A stretch of 64,000 nt of DNA, from assembly GCF_029227915.1 (NCBI RefSeq), contig NC_079880.1, forward strand, positions 15,396,001-15,460,000, written 5' to 3'. This DNA is from Hydractinia symbiolongicarpus. Taxonomy: Eukaryota > Cnidaria > Hydrozoa > Anthoathecata > Hydractiniidae. Below the pieces are notes generated by a model, which saw nothing but the letters and a program-made list of their open reading frames with translations, searched no databases and was not told where the DNA came from. Of this stretch, positions 46,459-57,589 are shown piece by piece; the stretch's first letter is position 1, and the number at the start of each line of letters is the position of its first letter. Both the position numbers and the translations under genes were made by a program.

Positions 46459-49400
46459 CACATGTCCCATCTTTGATTAGTTCATTTAGGGAATTTAGAA
46501 TTTTGAAAATCAAGCACGGCAACCGATTAATCAATATTTGATATGCTGGTTACGACAGATTTTTAAGATCCGTCGGCTGCTGGTTGAATGGCGCTGTCTT
46601 AAAACGAAAAAGTATGTATTATTCTTAATGTTTGCCTCTGAAAGGGGAAATTTATATTCCAATTATATGGATATCTTTGCTTGCTATTTTTTAATTATAA
46701 ATTGTCTTATTTGAATGGAGACTTTCAAGGAGACTTAAAAAATTAGTGATATGTAGTACTTTGCTTTATTTGAACGCTGTTATAATATAAGAAAAGTCTC
46801 CAAGAAGGAGCTTTTAAAAAACAATTATGTCCAACAATACAATGGGATTGATTTTTTTGTAATTCTATATCTTTTTTTTTTAAGTTAACTAGTGATTTCA
46901 CAGTGGAAATAGATATCCAATTTTAATTTCATCTTAATTTTCTTATTTTTATTTTACAATTAATTGCAACAAAAATGTTCATTTACATTTTTTTGTTTTG
47001 TTTTTTTACTTTAGTACTTTTCATATTTTTATTTTCATATTTTTTTTTATAAGGAAGGTTAAGTCTCAATGGCATTCGTTAAAGATCTTCTTCAGCAAGA
47101 ATACTTTATTTTAGAATAAGTCATAATTCCCAATCCATACAACACTTCACAATAATAGTTAAGACAAATCTTTCTTCCCAAAAATTTTTAAGGTGAGGTG
47201 CTAAATTTTTTGGTCAACTTTATAAAAAGAAATTTGTTCTGAAATAATTTTGTGGAAGTTTGTAGATGAGTGAGTCTCCTTAGCCATTTGTAATTTTTTC
47301 TGATAACCTCGACGTGATTTTTAACAAAGATATGTTTAACGAGCCTAGTACCATTTCTTTTTTTTACATTTGTGTCATAAAAGTAGTTCTTAGATAGTTT
47401 GTGTTTTAATATATATTAATGTTAGTAATAAAATATTATTTTGGTGTGACTAAAGTGAAAAAATAAAAATTATTTTAACCCACTTTTCGCTTTTATAAAA
47501 AGTTTTCTGTGAGAAGCCTGAATAATTTCACCCTATGCAATAAGCGTTCCCTGCTACCTGAGCATGGCCAAAAAAAAACAGTACCAGGATTTCTCACATT
47601 TAATTGAAGACTTCTTATATTTTGGCGAAAAGTAACTAAAAACGAAACTCATATTTATGCCCTCAAAAACTGTTTACCAAATTGTCAACATTGCCTCTCA
47701 TGTATTTCCAGTCTCTTTACTCAACAAAGTTTTAACTGTCCACTGTTGTTAATTTGATCTGTTTTCAATTTCTGGTTCTTTTTTCTTTTTTGAACTACAT
47801 GCGTATTAATTTTCTAAAGACAATTTCCTAAGGTTTTGAAAACTACTTAATTCTGCCGTCCCTTTCGTGACTTGTGCTTTTTCAGTAACCCATCTTAAAC
47901 AACCCCTTACAAATTCATTTTAAAGGCAAAACTACTCCCTTATTTAAAAAGTTTTATATTTAACTCGTCATACCCTATTTATCAAATTAATTTCAATATT
48001 CCAGTATCCCTGCACCCCACCATCCCTCCTCCTAAATCTCGTCTTATTAATTCTTCGTTTTAAAATTACAATATCTCATATCTTCTCTATTTATGAAATT
48101 TTAGGACTAATTTTCGTTTTTTTTTAGAGAATGACAAAAAAAAAAAGCCATGCCAAAGCAGAACCTTTTTTGTAGCTACCTTCCCCACCTTGTTTCTATG
48201 AAAGTTTCTTTCTATTTATTTAATTAAAATAAATAACTAAACAGCACCATCCCTCCCAATTTTCAGCCTGCGTTAATCTTCTATGGTTCTGCATGCTGGC
48301 CATTCGGACGCTATGAGTAGTGGTCATAGGAGATTTACGATTTTTTTATGGAATTTATAATATATCAATATAATGTTAAAAAAATTCAAATTCTTTCACA
48401 TTTTTAACAATAATTCTTCTTCGGCAAAATAAGTTGTTGTTTTTATGTGAAGTTGTATTTCTTAATTTTTTTGATGGAGACTATTGTTCACTATAACATG
48501 TTCTATAAAAAGCATGTATTTGATATGTTCTGGCGATATGATGGCATTGTGTTAACGTTGAGAAACCTCGTTCACCACTCCACCTACCTAAAACTGATTA
48601 AGTTAATTTTTTCGCTAATTTGACGAATTTTATCCATATTTGTAAAAACTTTTGTGCGTATTGATAAAAAATCACTAGCTTCTGTGTTATGAGCATGTTA
48701 GGCTACCTTATGTCAATAAATAGGCCTAAAATAAATTATCTTTGCGAAATATTTTGACATGATTGATTCACGAAAATTAATTTCCGCAAAAATTAATAAA
48801 CGTAAGGTACTCATATTCCAGCATCGCGATGACCCTTAACAAGGAAATACTAATGAAACAAAATGTCAAAAAATCAGGCTTATTAAAGACAATTTTTTTC
48901 CTATATATACGAGGGCTAAAATATGCTGATATCAGCAGCAAAAATCATAAGGAAAAACCACATTTTTTCCAAATAACCCAGTTCCGCGATGTTTTCCATG
49001 GTATTGGCTAGCTCTAAAACTTGTGAAAACGACAACTGAACTCTTTGCGGTTGAAAAGCTAAGAATCATCACTGGGAACTGAAGACTATGCAAAATAATG
49101 CCATGAGTAGTAGAAGTGAAATAATAGGAAGTTTTGAACAGTTTTTTAATTGGTTCACAAGATTTTAAGGCACCCCGCAATAATAATTAAAGAGCAGAAA
49201 CCCTTTATGATGTGTGGTGAAGGTGCATGGTCACATCTAGATATTGTTTATTTTGAGATTTTGGGCTACGTACCATGCCAGCACTCCAGAGGCACATTTG
49301 TTTTTAATTAATCGTTCAAGTAGCAGCTAGCTATATACATTTTTTATGTAACTAGTTTGCTGGCACAGTTTTCAAGAGATTCTGTCATTTTAAATATAGG

Positions 49401-50339
49401 TAGCTGCTAGCTAGCTATTTGGACCTTTGCATGTTTTCTTTCACCATCTTCCCATAACAGAGTAAGCAGTCAAAACTTGAGTATATAGCTAGCTAGATAT
49501 GTAAGGTATTGTGTGTCGGTCAAATATGTTGTGACAGCGAACAGAAAGCTATTTTTGATGATAAATTTCTGCATATTTTTAGGTTGTATTTACCGAACAG
49601 AAATCTATTTTTTTCAAAAAAGTCCCCAGATTTTCAAGTTTCCTTTATCAAATAATTTTCTTTTGGAAACTATAGCAAGACGTGATATATACTATGAGGT
49701 TCTTGCAGGTATTGTTATTGTATTGTTGTTGTAGCTAAAAGACCTGAAGGTTAAAGACTTGAGAAAATAGGGCACTTAGTATATAATATTTCACAATTCC
49801 AGTGGAGCGCTTATAGCAATACAGCATTAAAGGTGTAATATGTTTTTCTATTTTCCAGAATAAGTTTCTGTGGATATTCAAAACATAATTGTGAGTGGCA
49901 CTAGGTTAAACTATTAGTGCAGGTAAACATGTTGCAGATCTGGGTAGACACAAATAATAACATCCTCACAACTTTGTATATATACGGCATGAAATTTTGA
50001 TTAAATATTCGTCACGATTAATAAGCATATTCCCACATATTCTCACGTTTTATCTATCTTATTTAATCACAAGAATCACTTTAAATGTTTTCTGCACATG
50101 TACCTTGATAAAATGCTGTCAAAAACAGTTTTTCGGCGTCTCCGAGAATGGCTAAATTAAGGAACTCGGGAACTATGATAATAGTGAAAAGAAATTTTAC
50201 TCTAGCTAGCTAAAGCAAAAAAGTTTGACCCATTTTACTTAGTATTAACTAATAATTTAATAAATAAATGGTAGCTATAGGCTGGCTAAGCTACCTGTTT
50301 AAGAACAACATCAAACAACCAGTGGGCACAAGAACGTTT
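46459..50339. other. 3' flank and AT-rich host DNA without recognised gene
   Basis: The first AATAAA noticed after the REDD1-like stop is at 47427-47432. Otherwise poly-T tracts and short frames only. GCTAGCTA-type short repeats occur around 49320-49500. Confidence 0.5.
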
Positions 50340-50760
50340 TTTTTAACGTTTAAAAGACGTCATTGTTATCGTTCAATTAACGGTCAAATAACGTACCGTT
50401 TGCACATTCAATAACCACTTTTTTCAGGACGTTTAAATAACGTTCCGCATGTAACGTTTATATGACGTTCGAAATGAACGTTTAAATAACGTTATTCCGT
50501 TGGTTCAATAAACGTTCAAATAACGTTGCGTTTGCACAATCAATAACCACTTTTTCCAGGACGTTTAAATAACGTTCAAAATTTAGCGTTCAAATAACGT
50601 CATTCCGTTGGTTAAATTAACGGACAAATAACGTCCCCGTTTGCACATTTAATAACCACTTTTTTCAGGGCGTTCAAATAACGTTCCATTTGTAACGATT
50701 ACGTTACCTTATATGGTGATTAAAGAAACGTTTAAACAACGTCATTAAGTGAATTTCGCA
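50340..50760. repeat. AACGTT-rich minisatellite
   Basis: Three diverged long units, marked by ATAACCACTTTTT at 50411, 50543 and 50652 (spacing 132 and 109 bp), each contain several copies of the near-palindrome AACGTTYAAATAACGT. AACGTT or its variants recur about every 20 bp. Confidence 0.7.
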
Positions 50761-51599
50761 GGAAAGGAAGTTAAAAAAGAACAGAATAGGAACATAAATT
50801 TATTAAAATTAAAATTGGTGAAATACAAGCGACGTTAATTATTATGGAACATAATAAAAATATCAGTATTACTTAAATATTAATAAACTAGTCGATAAAG
50901 CCCTTGGAGTAATTCACTTAGGCAGAAGGACATTGGAAAAATAGGTTGTTTTAGATTTTTTGCTGACGTCAGCAGTGCAAATACAAAATAAATTAATTAT
51001 GAAACTTGTTTTCATGTTTTCTCCATTGAGTAGAGCTAACACTGTTGATCAAGATAATGTATATGATTGTGTGGTTTTGCTGAGCGGTTAATGAAATATA
51101 AAGGTTTAAAAATTTTACTGATGTCAAAACCGAAAAAATTATTTTTTAGAAATTTGTGTGCATGTTACCTTCATCGCATAGATCTTGAAACGCTGATCAA
51201 GAACATGTATAGGACCATGTACTTTTGACAAACGGTTGCACAGAAATTAGGGTTTGAAGGTTTTTTGATGAGGTCATCAACCCGTCCATTCAGAATCGGG
51301 TTTGGGGATCCAGGTTTGGAAAATTACCCAAATTGATCGTAAGTGGTCCCTAGTTTCCAAGTTATTTGGCCTCAAAGTTTTAAGTGCACTGTAATGGCTT
51401 CATTAATTTAATATACTTTCCTTTGACGTTAATATTATTTTAACGTTAGCTAGAGTAGGGAGGTAATTAAAGTACAGTTTAGGTTTTCGACGGTCAAAGC
51501 CCTATTAAAAAACGCAAATGAGTAAACACGTGACATCATGACGGCACTCGATAAAACTGCTGACATCAACAAACGCGCAAATCTGTTTGATTAGGGAAA
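50761..51599. other. No gene seen; left boundary of element B lies near the end of this stretch
   Basis: AT-rich sequence. A rise in G+C and TGACATCA-like and GGGAAAATCCCC stretches between 51500 and 51610 suggest the terminal repeat of element B begins about here. Its partner is beyond the window, so the end cannot be fixed. Confidence 0.4.
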
Positions 51600-51656
51600 A
51601 TCCCCCTACTCAAATTGCAACCGTTGTTAGTTGAAGTCTGAATGTATGTATAATAA

Positions 51657-51857
51657 ATGTCAAGCAACGACCGAAGGCCTAAAATGACAGCGTTAGATTG
51701 GTACACACATTTTATAATGGTAACTTTTTTGAGAGACCTATTCTCTACCGCAAATAAAAGTGAGAAAGAAGAAGAGTGTGAGAGTGATATCAACGCTCTA
51801 GTAGAGATAATTAAAGAACTAGAAGAAACAAATGGACAAACTGCGACAAGAAGCTAA
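51657..51857 (+). CDS. Small hypothetical protein at the end of element B
   Basis: 66 residues starting at an ATG directly preceded by AATAA (AATAAATG). A mildly hydrophobic patch (WYTHFIMVTFLRDLF) is followed by an acidic helix (EKEEECESDINALVEIIKEL). Its last 26 bases overlap the start of the next gene, so the two may be co-translated or may be one gene split by a frameshift. Function unknown. Confidence 0.45.
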   Translation: MSSNDRRPKMTALDWYTHFIMVTFLRDLFSTANKSEKEEECESDINALVEIIKELEETNGQTATRS

Positions 51858-52092
51858 AGTCTTAGGTCTCAAAGGGTACTCTACGTTGAAGCGAGTAGAC
51901 CTTGTTGAAGCTATACGGAAAGTCAAGTATAAGGATGCGTCGACACAAACGGGCGGACCGTACTGCGAGCCTTGTGTTAAAATTGCATGGCAGAAAAATC
52001 TTGAACAATATTTGAGGGATCTCGCTCAGCGACATGTCGTACATGATGGCGACTTGCTCATAGATCAAAATACAGGAGAAGTAATCGTCTAG
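51832..52092 (+). CDS. SAP/Rho-N-like small protein
   Basis: 86 residues. The N-terminus (LRQEAKVLGLKGYSTLKRVD) resembles a SAP or Rho-N helix-extension-helix motif, typical of DNA or RNA contact. A short CEPC pair follows, then a helix and the end LLIDQNTGEVIV. A similar N-terminal motif begins the polymerase gene of element A. The stop codon lies inside a hairpin (52087-52114). Confidence 0.5.
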   Translation: MDKLRQEAKVLGLKGYSTLKRVDLVEAIRKVKYKDASTQTGGPYCEPCVKIAWQKNLEQYLRDLAQRHVVHDGDLLIDQNTGEVIV

Positions 52093-52114
52093 TATGTTGA
52101 CCAACATATTAGAC
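52087..52114. terminator. Hairpin between convergent genes
   Basis: A 12-13-bp stem GTCTAGTATGTTG / CAACATATTAGAC with almost no loop. It contains the stop codon of the plus gene and lies 50 bp before the end of the minus gene at 52164. Confidence 0.5.
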
Positions 52115-52163
52115 TTTGTAAGCAGGTGGAGACTCTAAGTAGCGCTGGCATAGTGCGCAGATT

Positions 52164-52784
52164 TCAGTTTTTAAAAAAAATTTCATCTTTAGCTTCTTGC
52201 CTGCCTTGTGCTAGCAACTCTGCGCGTTCATTGTCGTTGATGGATTTCACAGCCTTTTTCATTCGTTGTCGAATCTGCTCCTTGAGCATCATATAGCGCT
52301 GTTTTTCCTGCATGATCCATGTAAACTCGTAGTCTGAAATTATACCATCTTGGATCGCTCTGGAAATCTTGTCGTATACAGTGTCTAGTTTTGATTCAGC
52401 TAGGAGTTTGATGCACTCATGTTTGTGCACCTTATACTGTATCCGTTTGGAAGCATTCTTCAAACCTACTTGGCCTATGCCCACTGCAAGAGCCGCGGCT
52501 TCAAGACCAATTGCTATAGGGGCTCCGAATCCAGTTGCAAGCGTGGCAATACCTGCTGCGGAGGTGATGACTGTAACAGCAATCATACCATGATCAGCAT
52601 AGCGAAGCCCCATCCCCCAAAACTTGAACTTTTTGTAGAGTTTTTCTCTCTCTTTGATCTCAGACCGCAGGTACTGCTCGATTTCTTCGATCTTTTTTAG
52701 TCTGTATACCTGACTTTCTTCAGGCTGCTCCTGCTCAGGCGCACTTGGCGGCAAAGTTGGGTAAAGCTTCATTGTATCAGCCAT
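52164..52784 (-). CDS. Conserved membrane protein of Polintons
   Basis: 206 residues, intact, matching element A 19180-19842 end to end. Order: LYPTLPPSAP tail, charged helix YRLKKIEEIEQYLRSEIKER, a long hydrophobic region (about residues 72-112, VTVITSAAGIATLATGFGAP and following), then amphipathic helices rich in Lys, Arg and Glu. A conserved Polinton family without known activity; a membrane role in assembly or entry is only inferred. The ATG directly follows the TAA of the preceding gene (TAAATG). Confidence 0.75.
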   Translation of the reverse strand: MADTMKLYPTLPPSAPEQEQPEESQVYRLKKIEEIEQYLRSEIKEREKLYKKFKFWGMGLRYADHGMIAVTVITSAAGIATLATGFGAPIAIGLEAAALAVGIGQVGLKNASKRIQYKVHKHECIKLLAESKLDTVYDKISRAIQDGIISDYEFTWIMQEKQRYMMLKEQIRQRMKKAVKSINDNERAELLAQGRQEAKDEIFFKN

Positions 52785-53456
52785 TTATTCTATGAGTAAA
52801 TGCATCGTAATCCCGACGAACGAAACATTTTTTTCATGTTGATGCTCGTCCGTCAGCATGAACTCCTATCTGTCTGTTGAGCCCTTCAAGGGAAGGTAGA
52901 TTGGACTGTCAAAATTCCAAGTTAACATGTCTCCCCATGCGTTTAATTCTTTCGTGGGAAGCAAAGCAAGAATTTTTGATTTCTTCCCATCCAGTAGGCA
53001 GTCATCCTCATCTAACTGAGGGCAAACGAGTCTCAATCTTTGGTACACGTCAGTTTTGTAGAAGTTGTCATAGTCGCCTTTGGTAAAATACTTTTTTGCA
53101 GGGTCGTAGGGTAGCCCCATAAGCTCCTGCAGTTGTCGATGAATTACCACAGTATACCCGTCACTAACCCTAAATCTACAGAGTCCATTTTTCAGGACAA
53201 ACAGCTTAATCTTGTCCTGTGCTTGACTGTTGACGATGGCCGCGATATCTTCAATCTTGTACAAACCGTTCATAATTTCAATTCTAATCTCTTTCTGATC
53301 AGGCCCCGTCCTACGAATGACAAATTCATTGTCGCTGTAAATGTTCAGCCATACGGGCCTGATACTTATTGATTTCAGGGCAATTCTCGTATCCTTCCCT
53401 AGGTAATCGTTAAAAATCGTAGGCTTTTCTATATTGGTCACATACAACTGTCTCAT
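52785..53456 (-). pseudogene. Putative virion protein with one in-frame TAG
   Basis: The open frame gives 196 residues from MRQLYVTNIEKPTIF to PLKGSTDR, then a TAG at 52868-52866. The same frame continues with a tail (FVGITMHLLIE) that matches element A up to the TAA at 52787-52785, so the gene was about 222 codons. Conserved blocks: SIRPVWLNIYSDN, LQELMGLPYDPAKKY, CPQLDEDDCLLDG. Beta-rich character and position suggest a minor capsid (single jelly-roll) protein; unproven. Its ATG is at one end of a 22-bp palindrome shared with the divergent gene at 53473. Confidence 0.55.
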
Positions 53457-53475
53457 GTTTCTTTAAAGAAACATG
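53454..53475. promoter_or_regulatory. Perfect 22-bp palindrome carrying two divergent start codons
   Basis: The palindrome reads CATGTTTCTTT and its inverse. Its outer CAT/ATG are the start codons of the genes at 53456 (minus) and 53473 (plus), only 16 bp apart. The equivalent pair in element A (18491 and 18510) is 18 bp apart and only partly palindromic. Confidence 0.6.
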
Positions 53476-54592
53476 AACATTTATAGCTATAACCACAAGG
53501 CAAAATACAAGTCCAATAGAGGTGAATGGCCTCTCGGTGTAATTAATCTAGAGCATCAAGACCTCTACGTTCCTACAGAATCGCACATTCCCGTGACCTT
53601 CTCGATGTTCACGAAAAACCCTATAAAAGTCCCCACTAACCTGTTGAACGACCCCGTAAGTGTCAATTGGACTGGTGAAGCCCTAGGGTACTGGAATATA
53701 CAAGTTAATTTCGCTTGTCATTGGGCTAGCACCGCCTTGGGTATATCCGCCAAACACTTGAATGGCTCCGTGCCTCTTATCAACAGTATCTTTAAATTCC
53801 ACGTCTATTACCACATGCGGCGTATCCTAGCGAGAATGAAGGTACCCATGCCATACGATGACGGCTTTTCTCAATACGAGAACCCCTATTCTACTTCTGG
53901 ATATGCCCAGATTTGTCGTAAATATGGTGCCGACCCCAATGCCCAATACAAGTGTAAGGCCCTCATGTCCTCGCTCACAAATGGTAGATGGTGGCCGCAA
54001 GTAAATGGTGATTGGGCCAAGTTTATTATGCCTACGAGCCAAGGCCTGACATCGGAAGGTCTGACGAAGCTTAGCGAGAGTATTCGTGTTTACGTGATTT
54101 TACCACTAGGTTCCCAAGCTGATGCCAAGGCATCCCTTATAGGTTCGGATGCTGACAATTTCACAGCGGGACAGATACTACTACAGAAATTCGAAGTTAT
54201 GGTACAACGTGAGGAGAACGTAGGTCATGATATCAACGAGTTTCAAAAGGTGCTTCAATATGCCAGGACCCCAGTGAATTTTGCCGTGATGCACCACGTG
54301 TACATGCTACCATCCGATATAAACCTGCGTATTGGTAAAATTGTGGGGTATAACAACAAAATCTTGATTGCGCCGCCGAGTGCGATGATTGGCATAAGGC
54401 TAGACCCTAAACAACAAACCCACACAGTTTTTAAAACGGGTCAGACCTGGGCAAGAAATATGGAGGGGTGCCCTAAAGTCTGAAAAGATACCTCAGTCAG
54501 GAGATGGAAACCCTCACGAGGACACCAAGGCCACCTTGGTTACTGCGGGAGTTATATCGATCCTAATGTACATTTGGTTGAAGAAATATTAA
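53473..54592 (+). pseudogene. Virion-type protein with C-terminal anchor, one frameshift near the end
   Basis: 336 residues are open (53473-54483). Conserved with element A: YNHKAKYKSNRGEWPLGV, INSIFKFHVYYHMRRILARM, NPYSTSGYAQICRKYGA, TSEGLTKLSESIRVYV and VNFAVMHHVYMLPSD. After a single slip between about 54430 and 54480 the next frame supplies HEDTKATLVTAG and a span (VISILMYIWLKKY) ending at 54592, as in element A. So the native product is tail-anchored. A minor capsid or penton-associated role is possible. I do not recognise a named domain. Confidence 0.55.
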
Positions 54593-54616
54593 TACTCCAC
54601 AGGAGCACTAATATTT
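54584..54616. terminator. Hairpin over two facing stop codons
   Basis: AAATATTA pairs with TAATATTT and CTCC with GGAG around loop ACA. The stem includes the stop codons of the plus gene (54590-54592) and touches that of the minus gene (54615-54617). Confidence 0.5.
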
Positions 54617-55860
54617 ACGATAGTTTGCCTCTCTTATATGCCACAACAAAAGCAGCAGCAGCGGCAGCGATTGCCATGTAGAGGTGTTTGGCTGCGTATT
54701 CGACAACTTTTGCAGCCACTCTGAAAATGAACGAGACAACCGTGCCAATAATCCCTGGTAGCGCCGCACCTGCCTTACCTGCCAGGTATTTCAAAAATTT
54801 TCCAAGCCTTTCCAGCTGTTTTTGTATAAAACCCTTTTTCCCAGCGCTTCCTCCAGCTGCAGCACCCGCTCCTCCTCCTGTAACTGTGAGTACAATGGTG
54901 GAAATCAGTAAACCAACAGCCGAGACGATGCTTGCTATAGTAATCCCTTGCTCCTTGAACAAGATTCTAAGCTTTTCAGCTAGAGATTTATCACCTTCTG
55001 TGATTTTCATCAGCGTTTCCTTAATAGATTTCAGTTGGCTCTGAATGTCAGATGATAGTAAACCGTGTGCTTCTCGTACTGCTTCCTTTTGATCTTGGAG
55101 TCGTTCTAGATCTTCCCTAGCCTTTGCAATGTCTTCGTTCCAGATAGTTTTCCTGTTCCTCTGATACTCCAGGTGTAGCCTTCTTCGTCTCAAGCCTTTT
55201 CACCTTGGATTCTGTTTTGGCGATCTCGTTGTCGTAGAAGATCATCTTGCTTTTCAAGTGCTTCAGGTTACCCTTTAGCGTTTGAAGCTCGAGGTTGAGC
55301 CCTCTTCTCTCACGCTCTGTGAAGCTGGCGCCAAAAGGAGTCTCTTCTATCAGGCTCTGCGTTTCATCAAGGACGTTCTCGAGCAGCGGCATCATTTCGA
55401 TATCATCGGCCTTCTGTTCAACATGAACAATCTCGTTAAGGAGTTTCTGAGCCATTGCCTTACTGCCTTTGTTTGGTGTAGTATAGTCGGTAAACCCCAA
55501 TTCTCGCAAGCGATTTGTACCTAACCTCCTCTGTATCTCGGCAACGCTCCTCAATTCACCATTCCTTTTAGTGATCTCTATGCCATCGAAAAGAAGCTGG
55601 TTTCCCCGTGCCTCAAACTGATTGTAATATCTCGCGATTGGCTGCCCCAGCTCCTCACTAATGTCTTCGTAAAAATCGTCGACCTTTGATTTTAGTAGCT
55701 CTTCCCTCTGTCTTGTCGTGGTATCTCTTTCGGAGACGGTAGGCGATTGACCCTGATCTGGCGTTATCGTGGAGCTGGCATCAGGCCTACTGAAATCCTC
55801 GTCTGAAATTTTTTCTCCTGTCGTAAAATCGTCTCCTTCGTATACTGGATTAATCGGCAT
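54615..55860 (-). pseudogene. Coiled-coil membrane protein, one frameshift
   Basis: Two open frames overlap by 77 bp: 55860-55117 (247 residues, acidic N-terminus, ELGFTDYTTPNKGS, FTERERRGLNLELQTLKGN, coiled coil) and 55193-54615 (192 residues, coiled coil then IASIVSAVGLLISTIVLTV, a Gly/Ala-rich linker, LPGIIGTVVSFIFRV and an Ala-rich last span). Alignment with element A shows they are one protein broken by a +1 slip near 55150. It would have three membrane segments at the C-terminus. The AATAAATG start is 22 bp from the divergent capsid gene. Confidence 0.6.
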
Positions 55861-55882
55861 TTATTTCAGCTAATAATAAAGC

Positions 55883-57162
55883 ATGATATTCGAAACTAAG
55901 CTCGATCCCTACGCGGAGATTAAAACGATGATGTCTATGAAAGGTAAGAAGCAGCGTGTAAAAGTAAGTCATGTGCCTAGTACGATTAATCAGAACGAGG
56001 ACTTGTATGTTGATATCCCCAACATGGGGCAGAACGATGTAATTTTTCCAGGCAGTATCAAACTACTTTTCGATCTGGAACTTACTGGGACAAACACGAA
56101 GCGCACTATCGTGAGCAATATAGGTAAATCCTTGGTGCAAAATCTTCGTATCACCCTGAACGGTAACGAGGTACAGAATATAAGCGATTTCAGCACCCTG
56201 GCGGTCTACCCGGATCTCTGGCTACCAAAATTTGATCGGGAAAACAACCTAATTTTGGAGGGGATCAATCCCAACGATGGTACAATACGCGCCCTACAGG
56301 TAAAAGCGACTGATCATGTAGGCACGGATGAAGAAAAAGCGATCGTGGCAGCTTACGGCAACACCTTTTGCATTCCTATCGGTAAAATGTTCGAACTCAC
56401 GAGGGATCTGCCCTTTTACCAAGCAGGCTTACACGATAGGCTGCAATTCGTTATACATTTTGCATCATATGGTGACGTTATAAAGGGTGCCGGTACGGTG
56501 TCTTCAGGAAGCACGGCAGCTAAGCCCGCAGATAGTGCGTACAAGATCACTAATATCGCACTAGAGTTTGACAAGGTTAATAACGAGGGTCTCGCGAGCG
56601 CTATGATGTCACGGTATAGTCGTTTGGCGCTTCCCTATGAAAGGGTACTTCGTAGCAAGGTCGTCACGATAAAAAAAAGGCTGATACCAGCTACAATTTG
56701 CAAATTGATACTCCAGCAAAAAGTTTAAAAGGCGTCTTATTATTGTTCGTAGATCCTGGGAAAGTAAATGCTTACTCGAGCGCTAACGAGGTCTTCTACA
56801 ACCCCAAGATTGAAAAAATATTGATCACTGTCGAGGGTGAGCCTAATGAGCTCTACACGCACGCGATGCTCCCGAAAGATCACCTCGAGCAGATCGTAAA
56901 CTTATTCGGTAGCCACGATTCAAAGGTGACATTTGGGCAGTTTTTTACTGAGAGATACGCCCTGTTTGTTGATTTCCGAGCATCACCTGATCACAGTCTC
57001 CACGGTTCCGGAAAGCCATTACGGAGATTGTCAGACGGTATAACCTTGCATATGACAAAGAAGGCAGACGGAACAGCGGGGGATATTAAATGCTACGTTT
57101 TCCTACTTCAAGATGCTCAGCTGAACATCTTAGATGGGCGTTTTCACAGTGTCGAATATTAA
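55883..57162 (+). pseudogene. Major capsid protein candidate, one frameshift
   Basis: Frames 55883-56728 (281 residues) and 56698-57162 join into about 425 codons. The first has KLLFDLELTGTNTKRTIVSN, LRITLNGNE, PDLWLPKFDRENNLILEGIN; the second has FVDPGKVNAYSSAN and GQFFTERYALFVDF. The break is at a run of eight A (about 56671-56678), where element A also breaks. Beta-rich sequence, size and location between virion genes and integrase suggest the double jelly-roll capsid protein. Start at 55883 chosen because AATAAAGC precedes it. Confidence 0.6.
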
Positions 57163-57169
57163 AATAAAG

Positions 57170-57568
57170 ATGGCAAGCATATTAGTACTCGCGGGTGGGG
57201 CTATAATCAATGCCCTCGCGTTCTCGGGGAGTAACTATCTGTTCAGTAAACTCGGTGGGCATGGTGAGGCCGAGCGTAAAAAGCGTGATAAAGCAATTAA
57301 ACAACTTCAAGCAGCTCAGCAGCAGTGGATAAGAGATCGTCAGGCAAAGATCGATTGGTATAACCATCAACGAGAGCTGAAAAGGCAAGCTGGAGAGAGC
57401 TTAAAGGAGCTCGATGAAGGTATGAGGGAGTACTATATCGTAACGATCGAGAAGGCTCCTAAGTTATCCGACTTCTACACGCCCAGCAAACAGCAACAAG
57501 ACGGTGAGCTAACGTTCATCGTTGGATCCTTAGCCCTCCTTGGTTTTGCAGTGTACAAATGGGCGTAA
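57170..57568 (+). CDS. Small two-span protein
   Basis: 132 residues, intact. The first 25 are hydrophobic (LVLAGGAIINALAFSGSNYL), then a long basic helix (EAERKKRDKAIKQLQAAQQQ), a conserved region KLSDFYTPSKQQQDGE and a second hydrophobic segment LTFIVGSLALLGFAVYKW at the very end. The ATG follows AATAAAG and sits 8 bp after the capsid stop. Seen in both elements. Possibly a membrane-bound virion component. Confidence 0.65.
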   Translation: MASILVLAGGAIINALAFSGSNYLFSKLGGHGEAERKKRDKAIKQLQAAQQQWIRDRQAKIDWYNHQRELKRQAGESLKELDEGMREYYIVTIEKAPKLSDFYTPSKQQQDGELTFIVGSLALLGFAVYKWA

Positions 57569-57570
57569 TC

Positions 57571-57589
57571 GACATGTAATAAACATGTC
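57571..57589. promoter_or_regulatory. Hairpin over the integrase start codon
   Basis: GACATGT and ACATGTC pair across AATAA; the second arm contains the integrase ATG (57585) and the loop supplies the AATAAA start motif. Confidence 0.4.

Noticed and set aside
56660-56690. Programmed -1 frameshift in the capsid gene of element B
   Set aside because: The tract is slippery in principle, but the A copy would need the opposite shift and other genes of B carry ordinary indels, so decay or a sequencing error is simpler.
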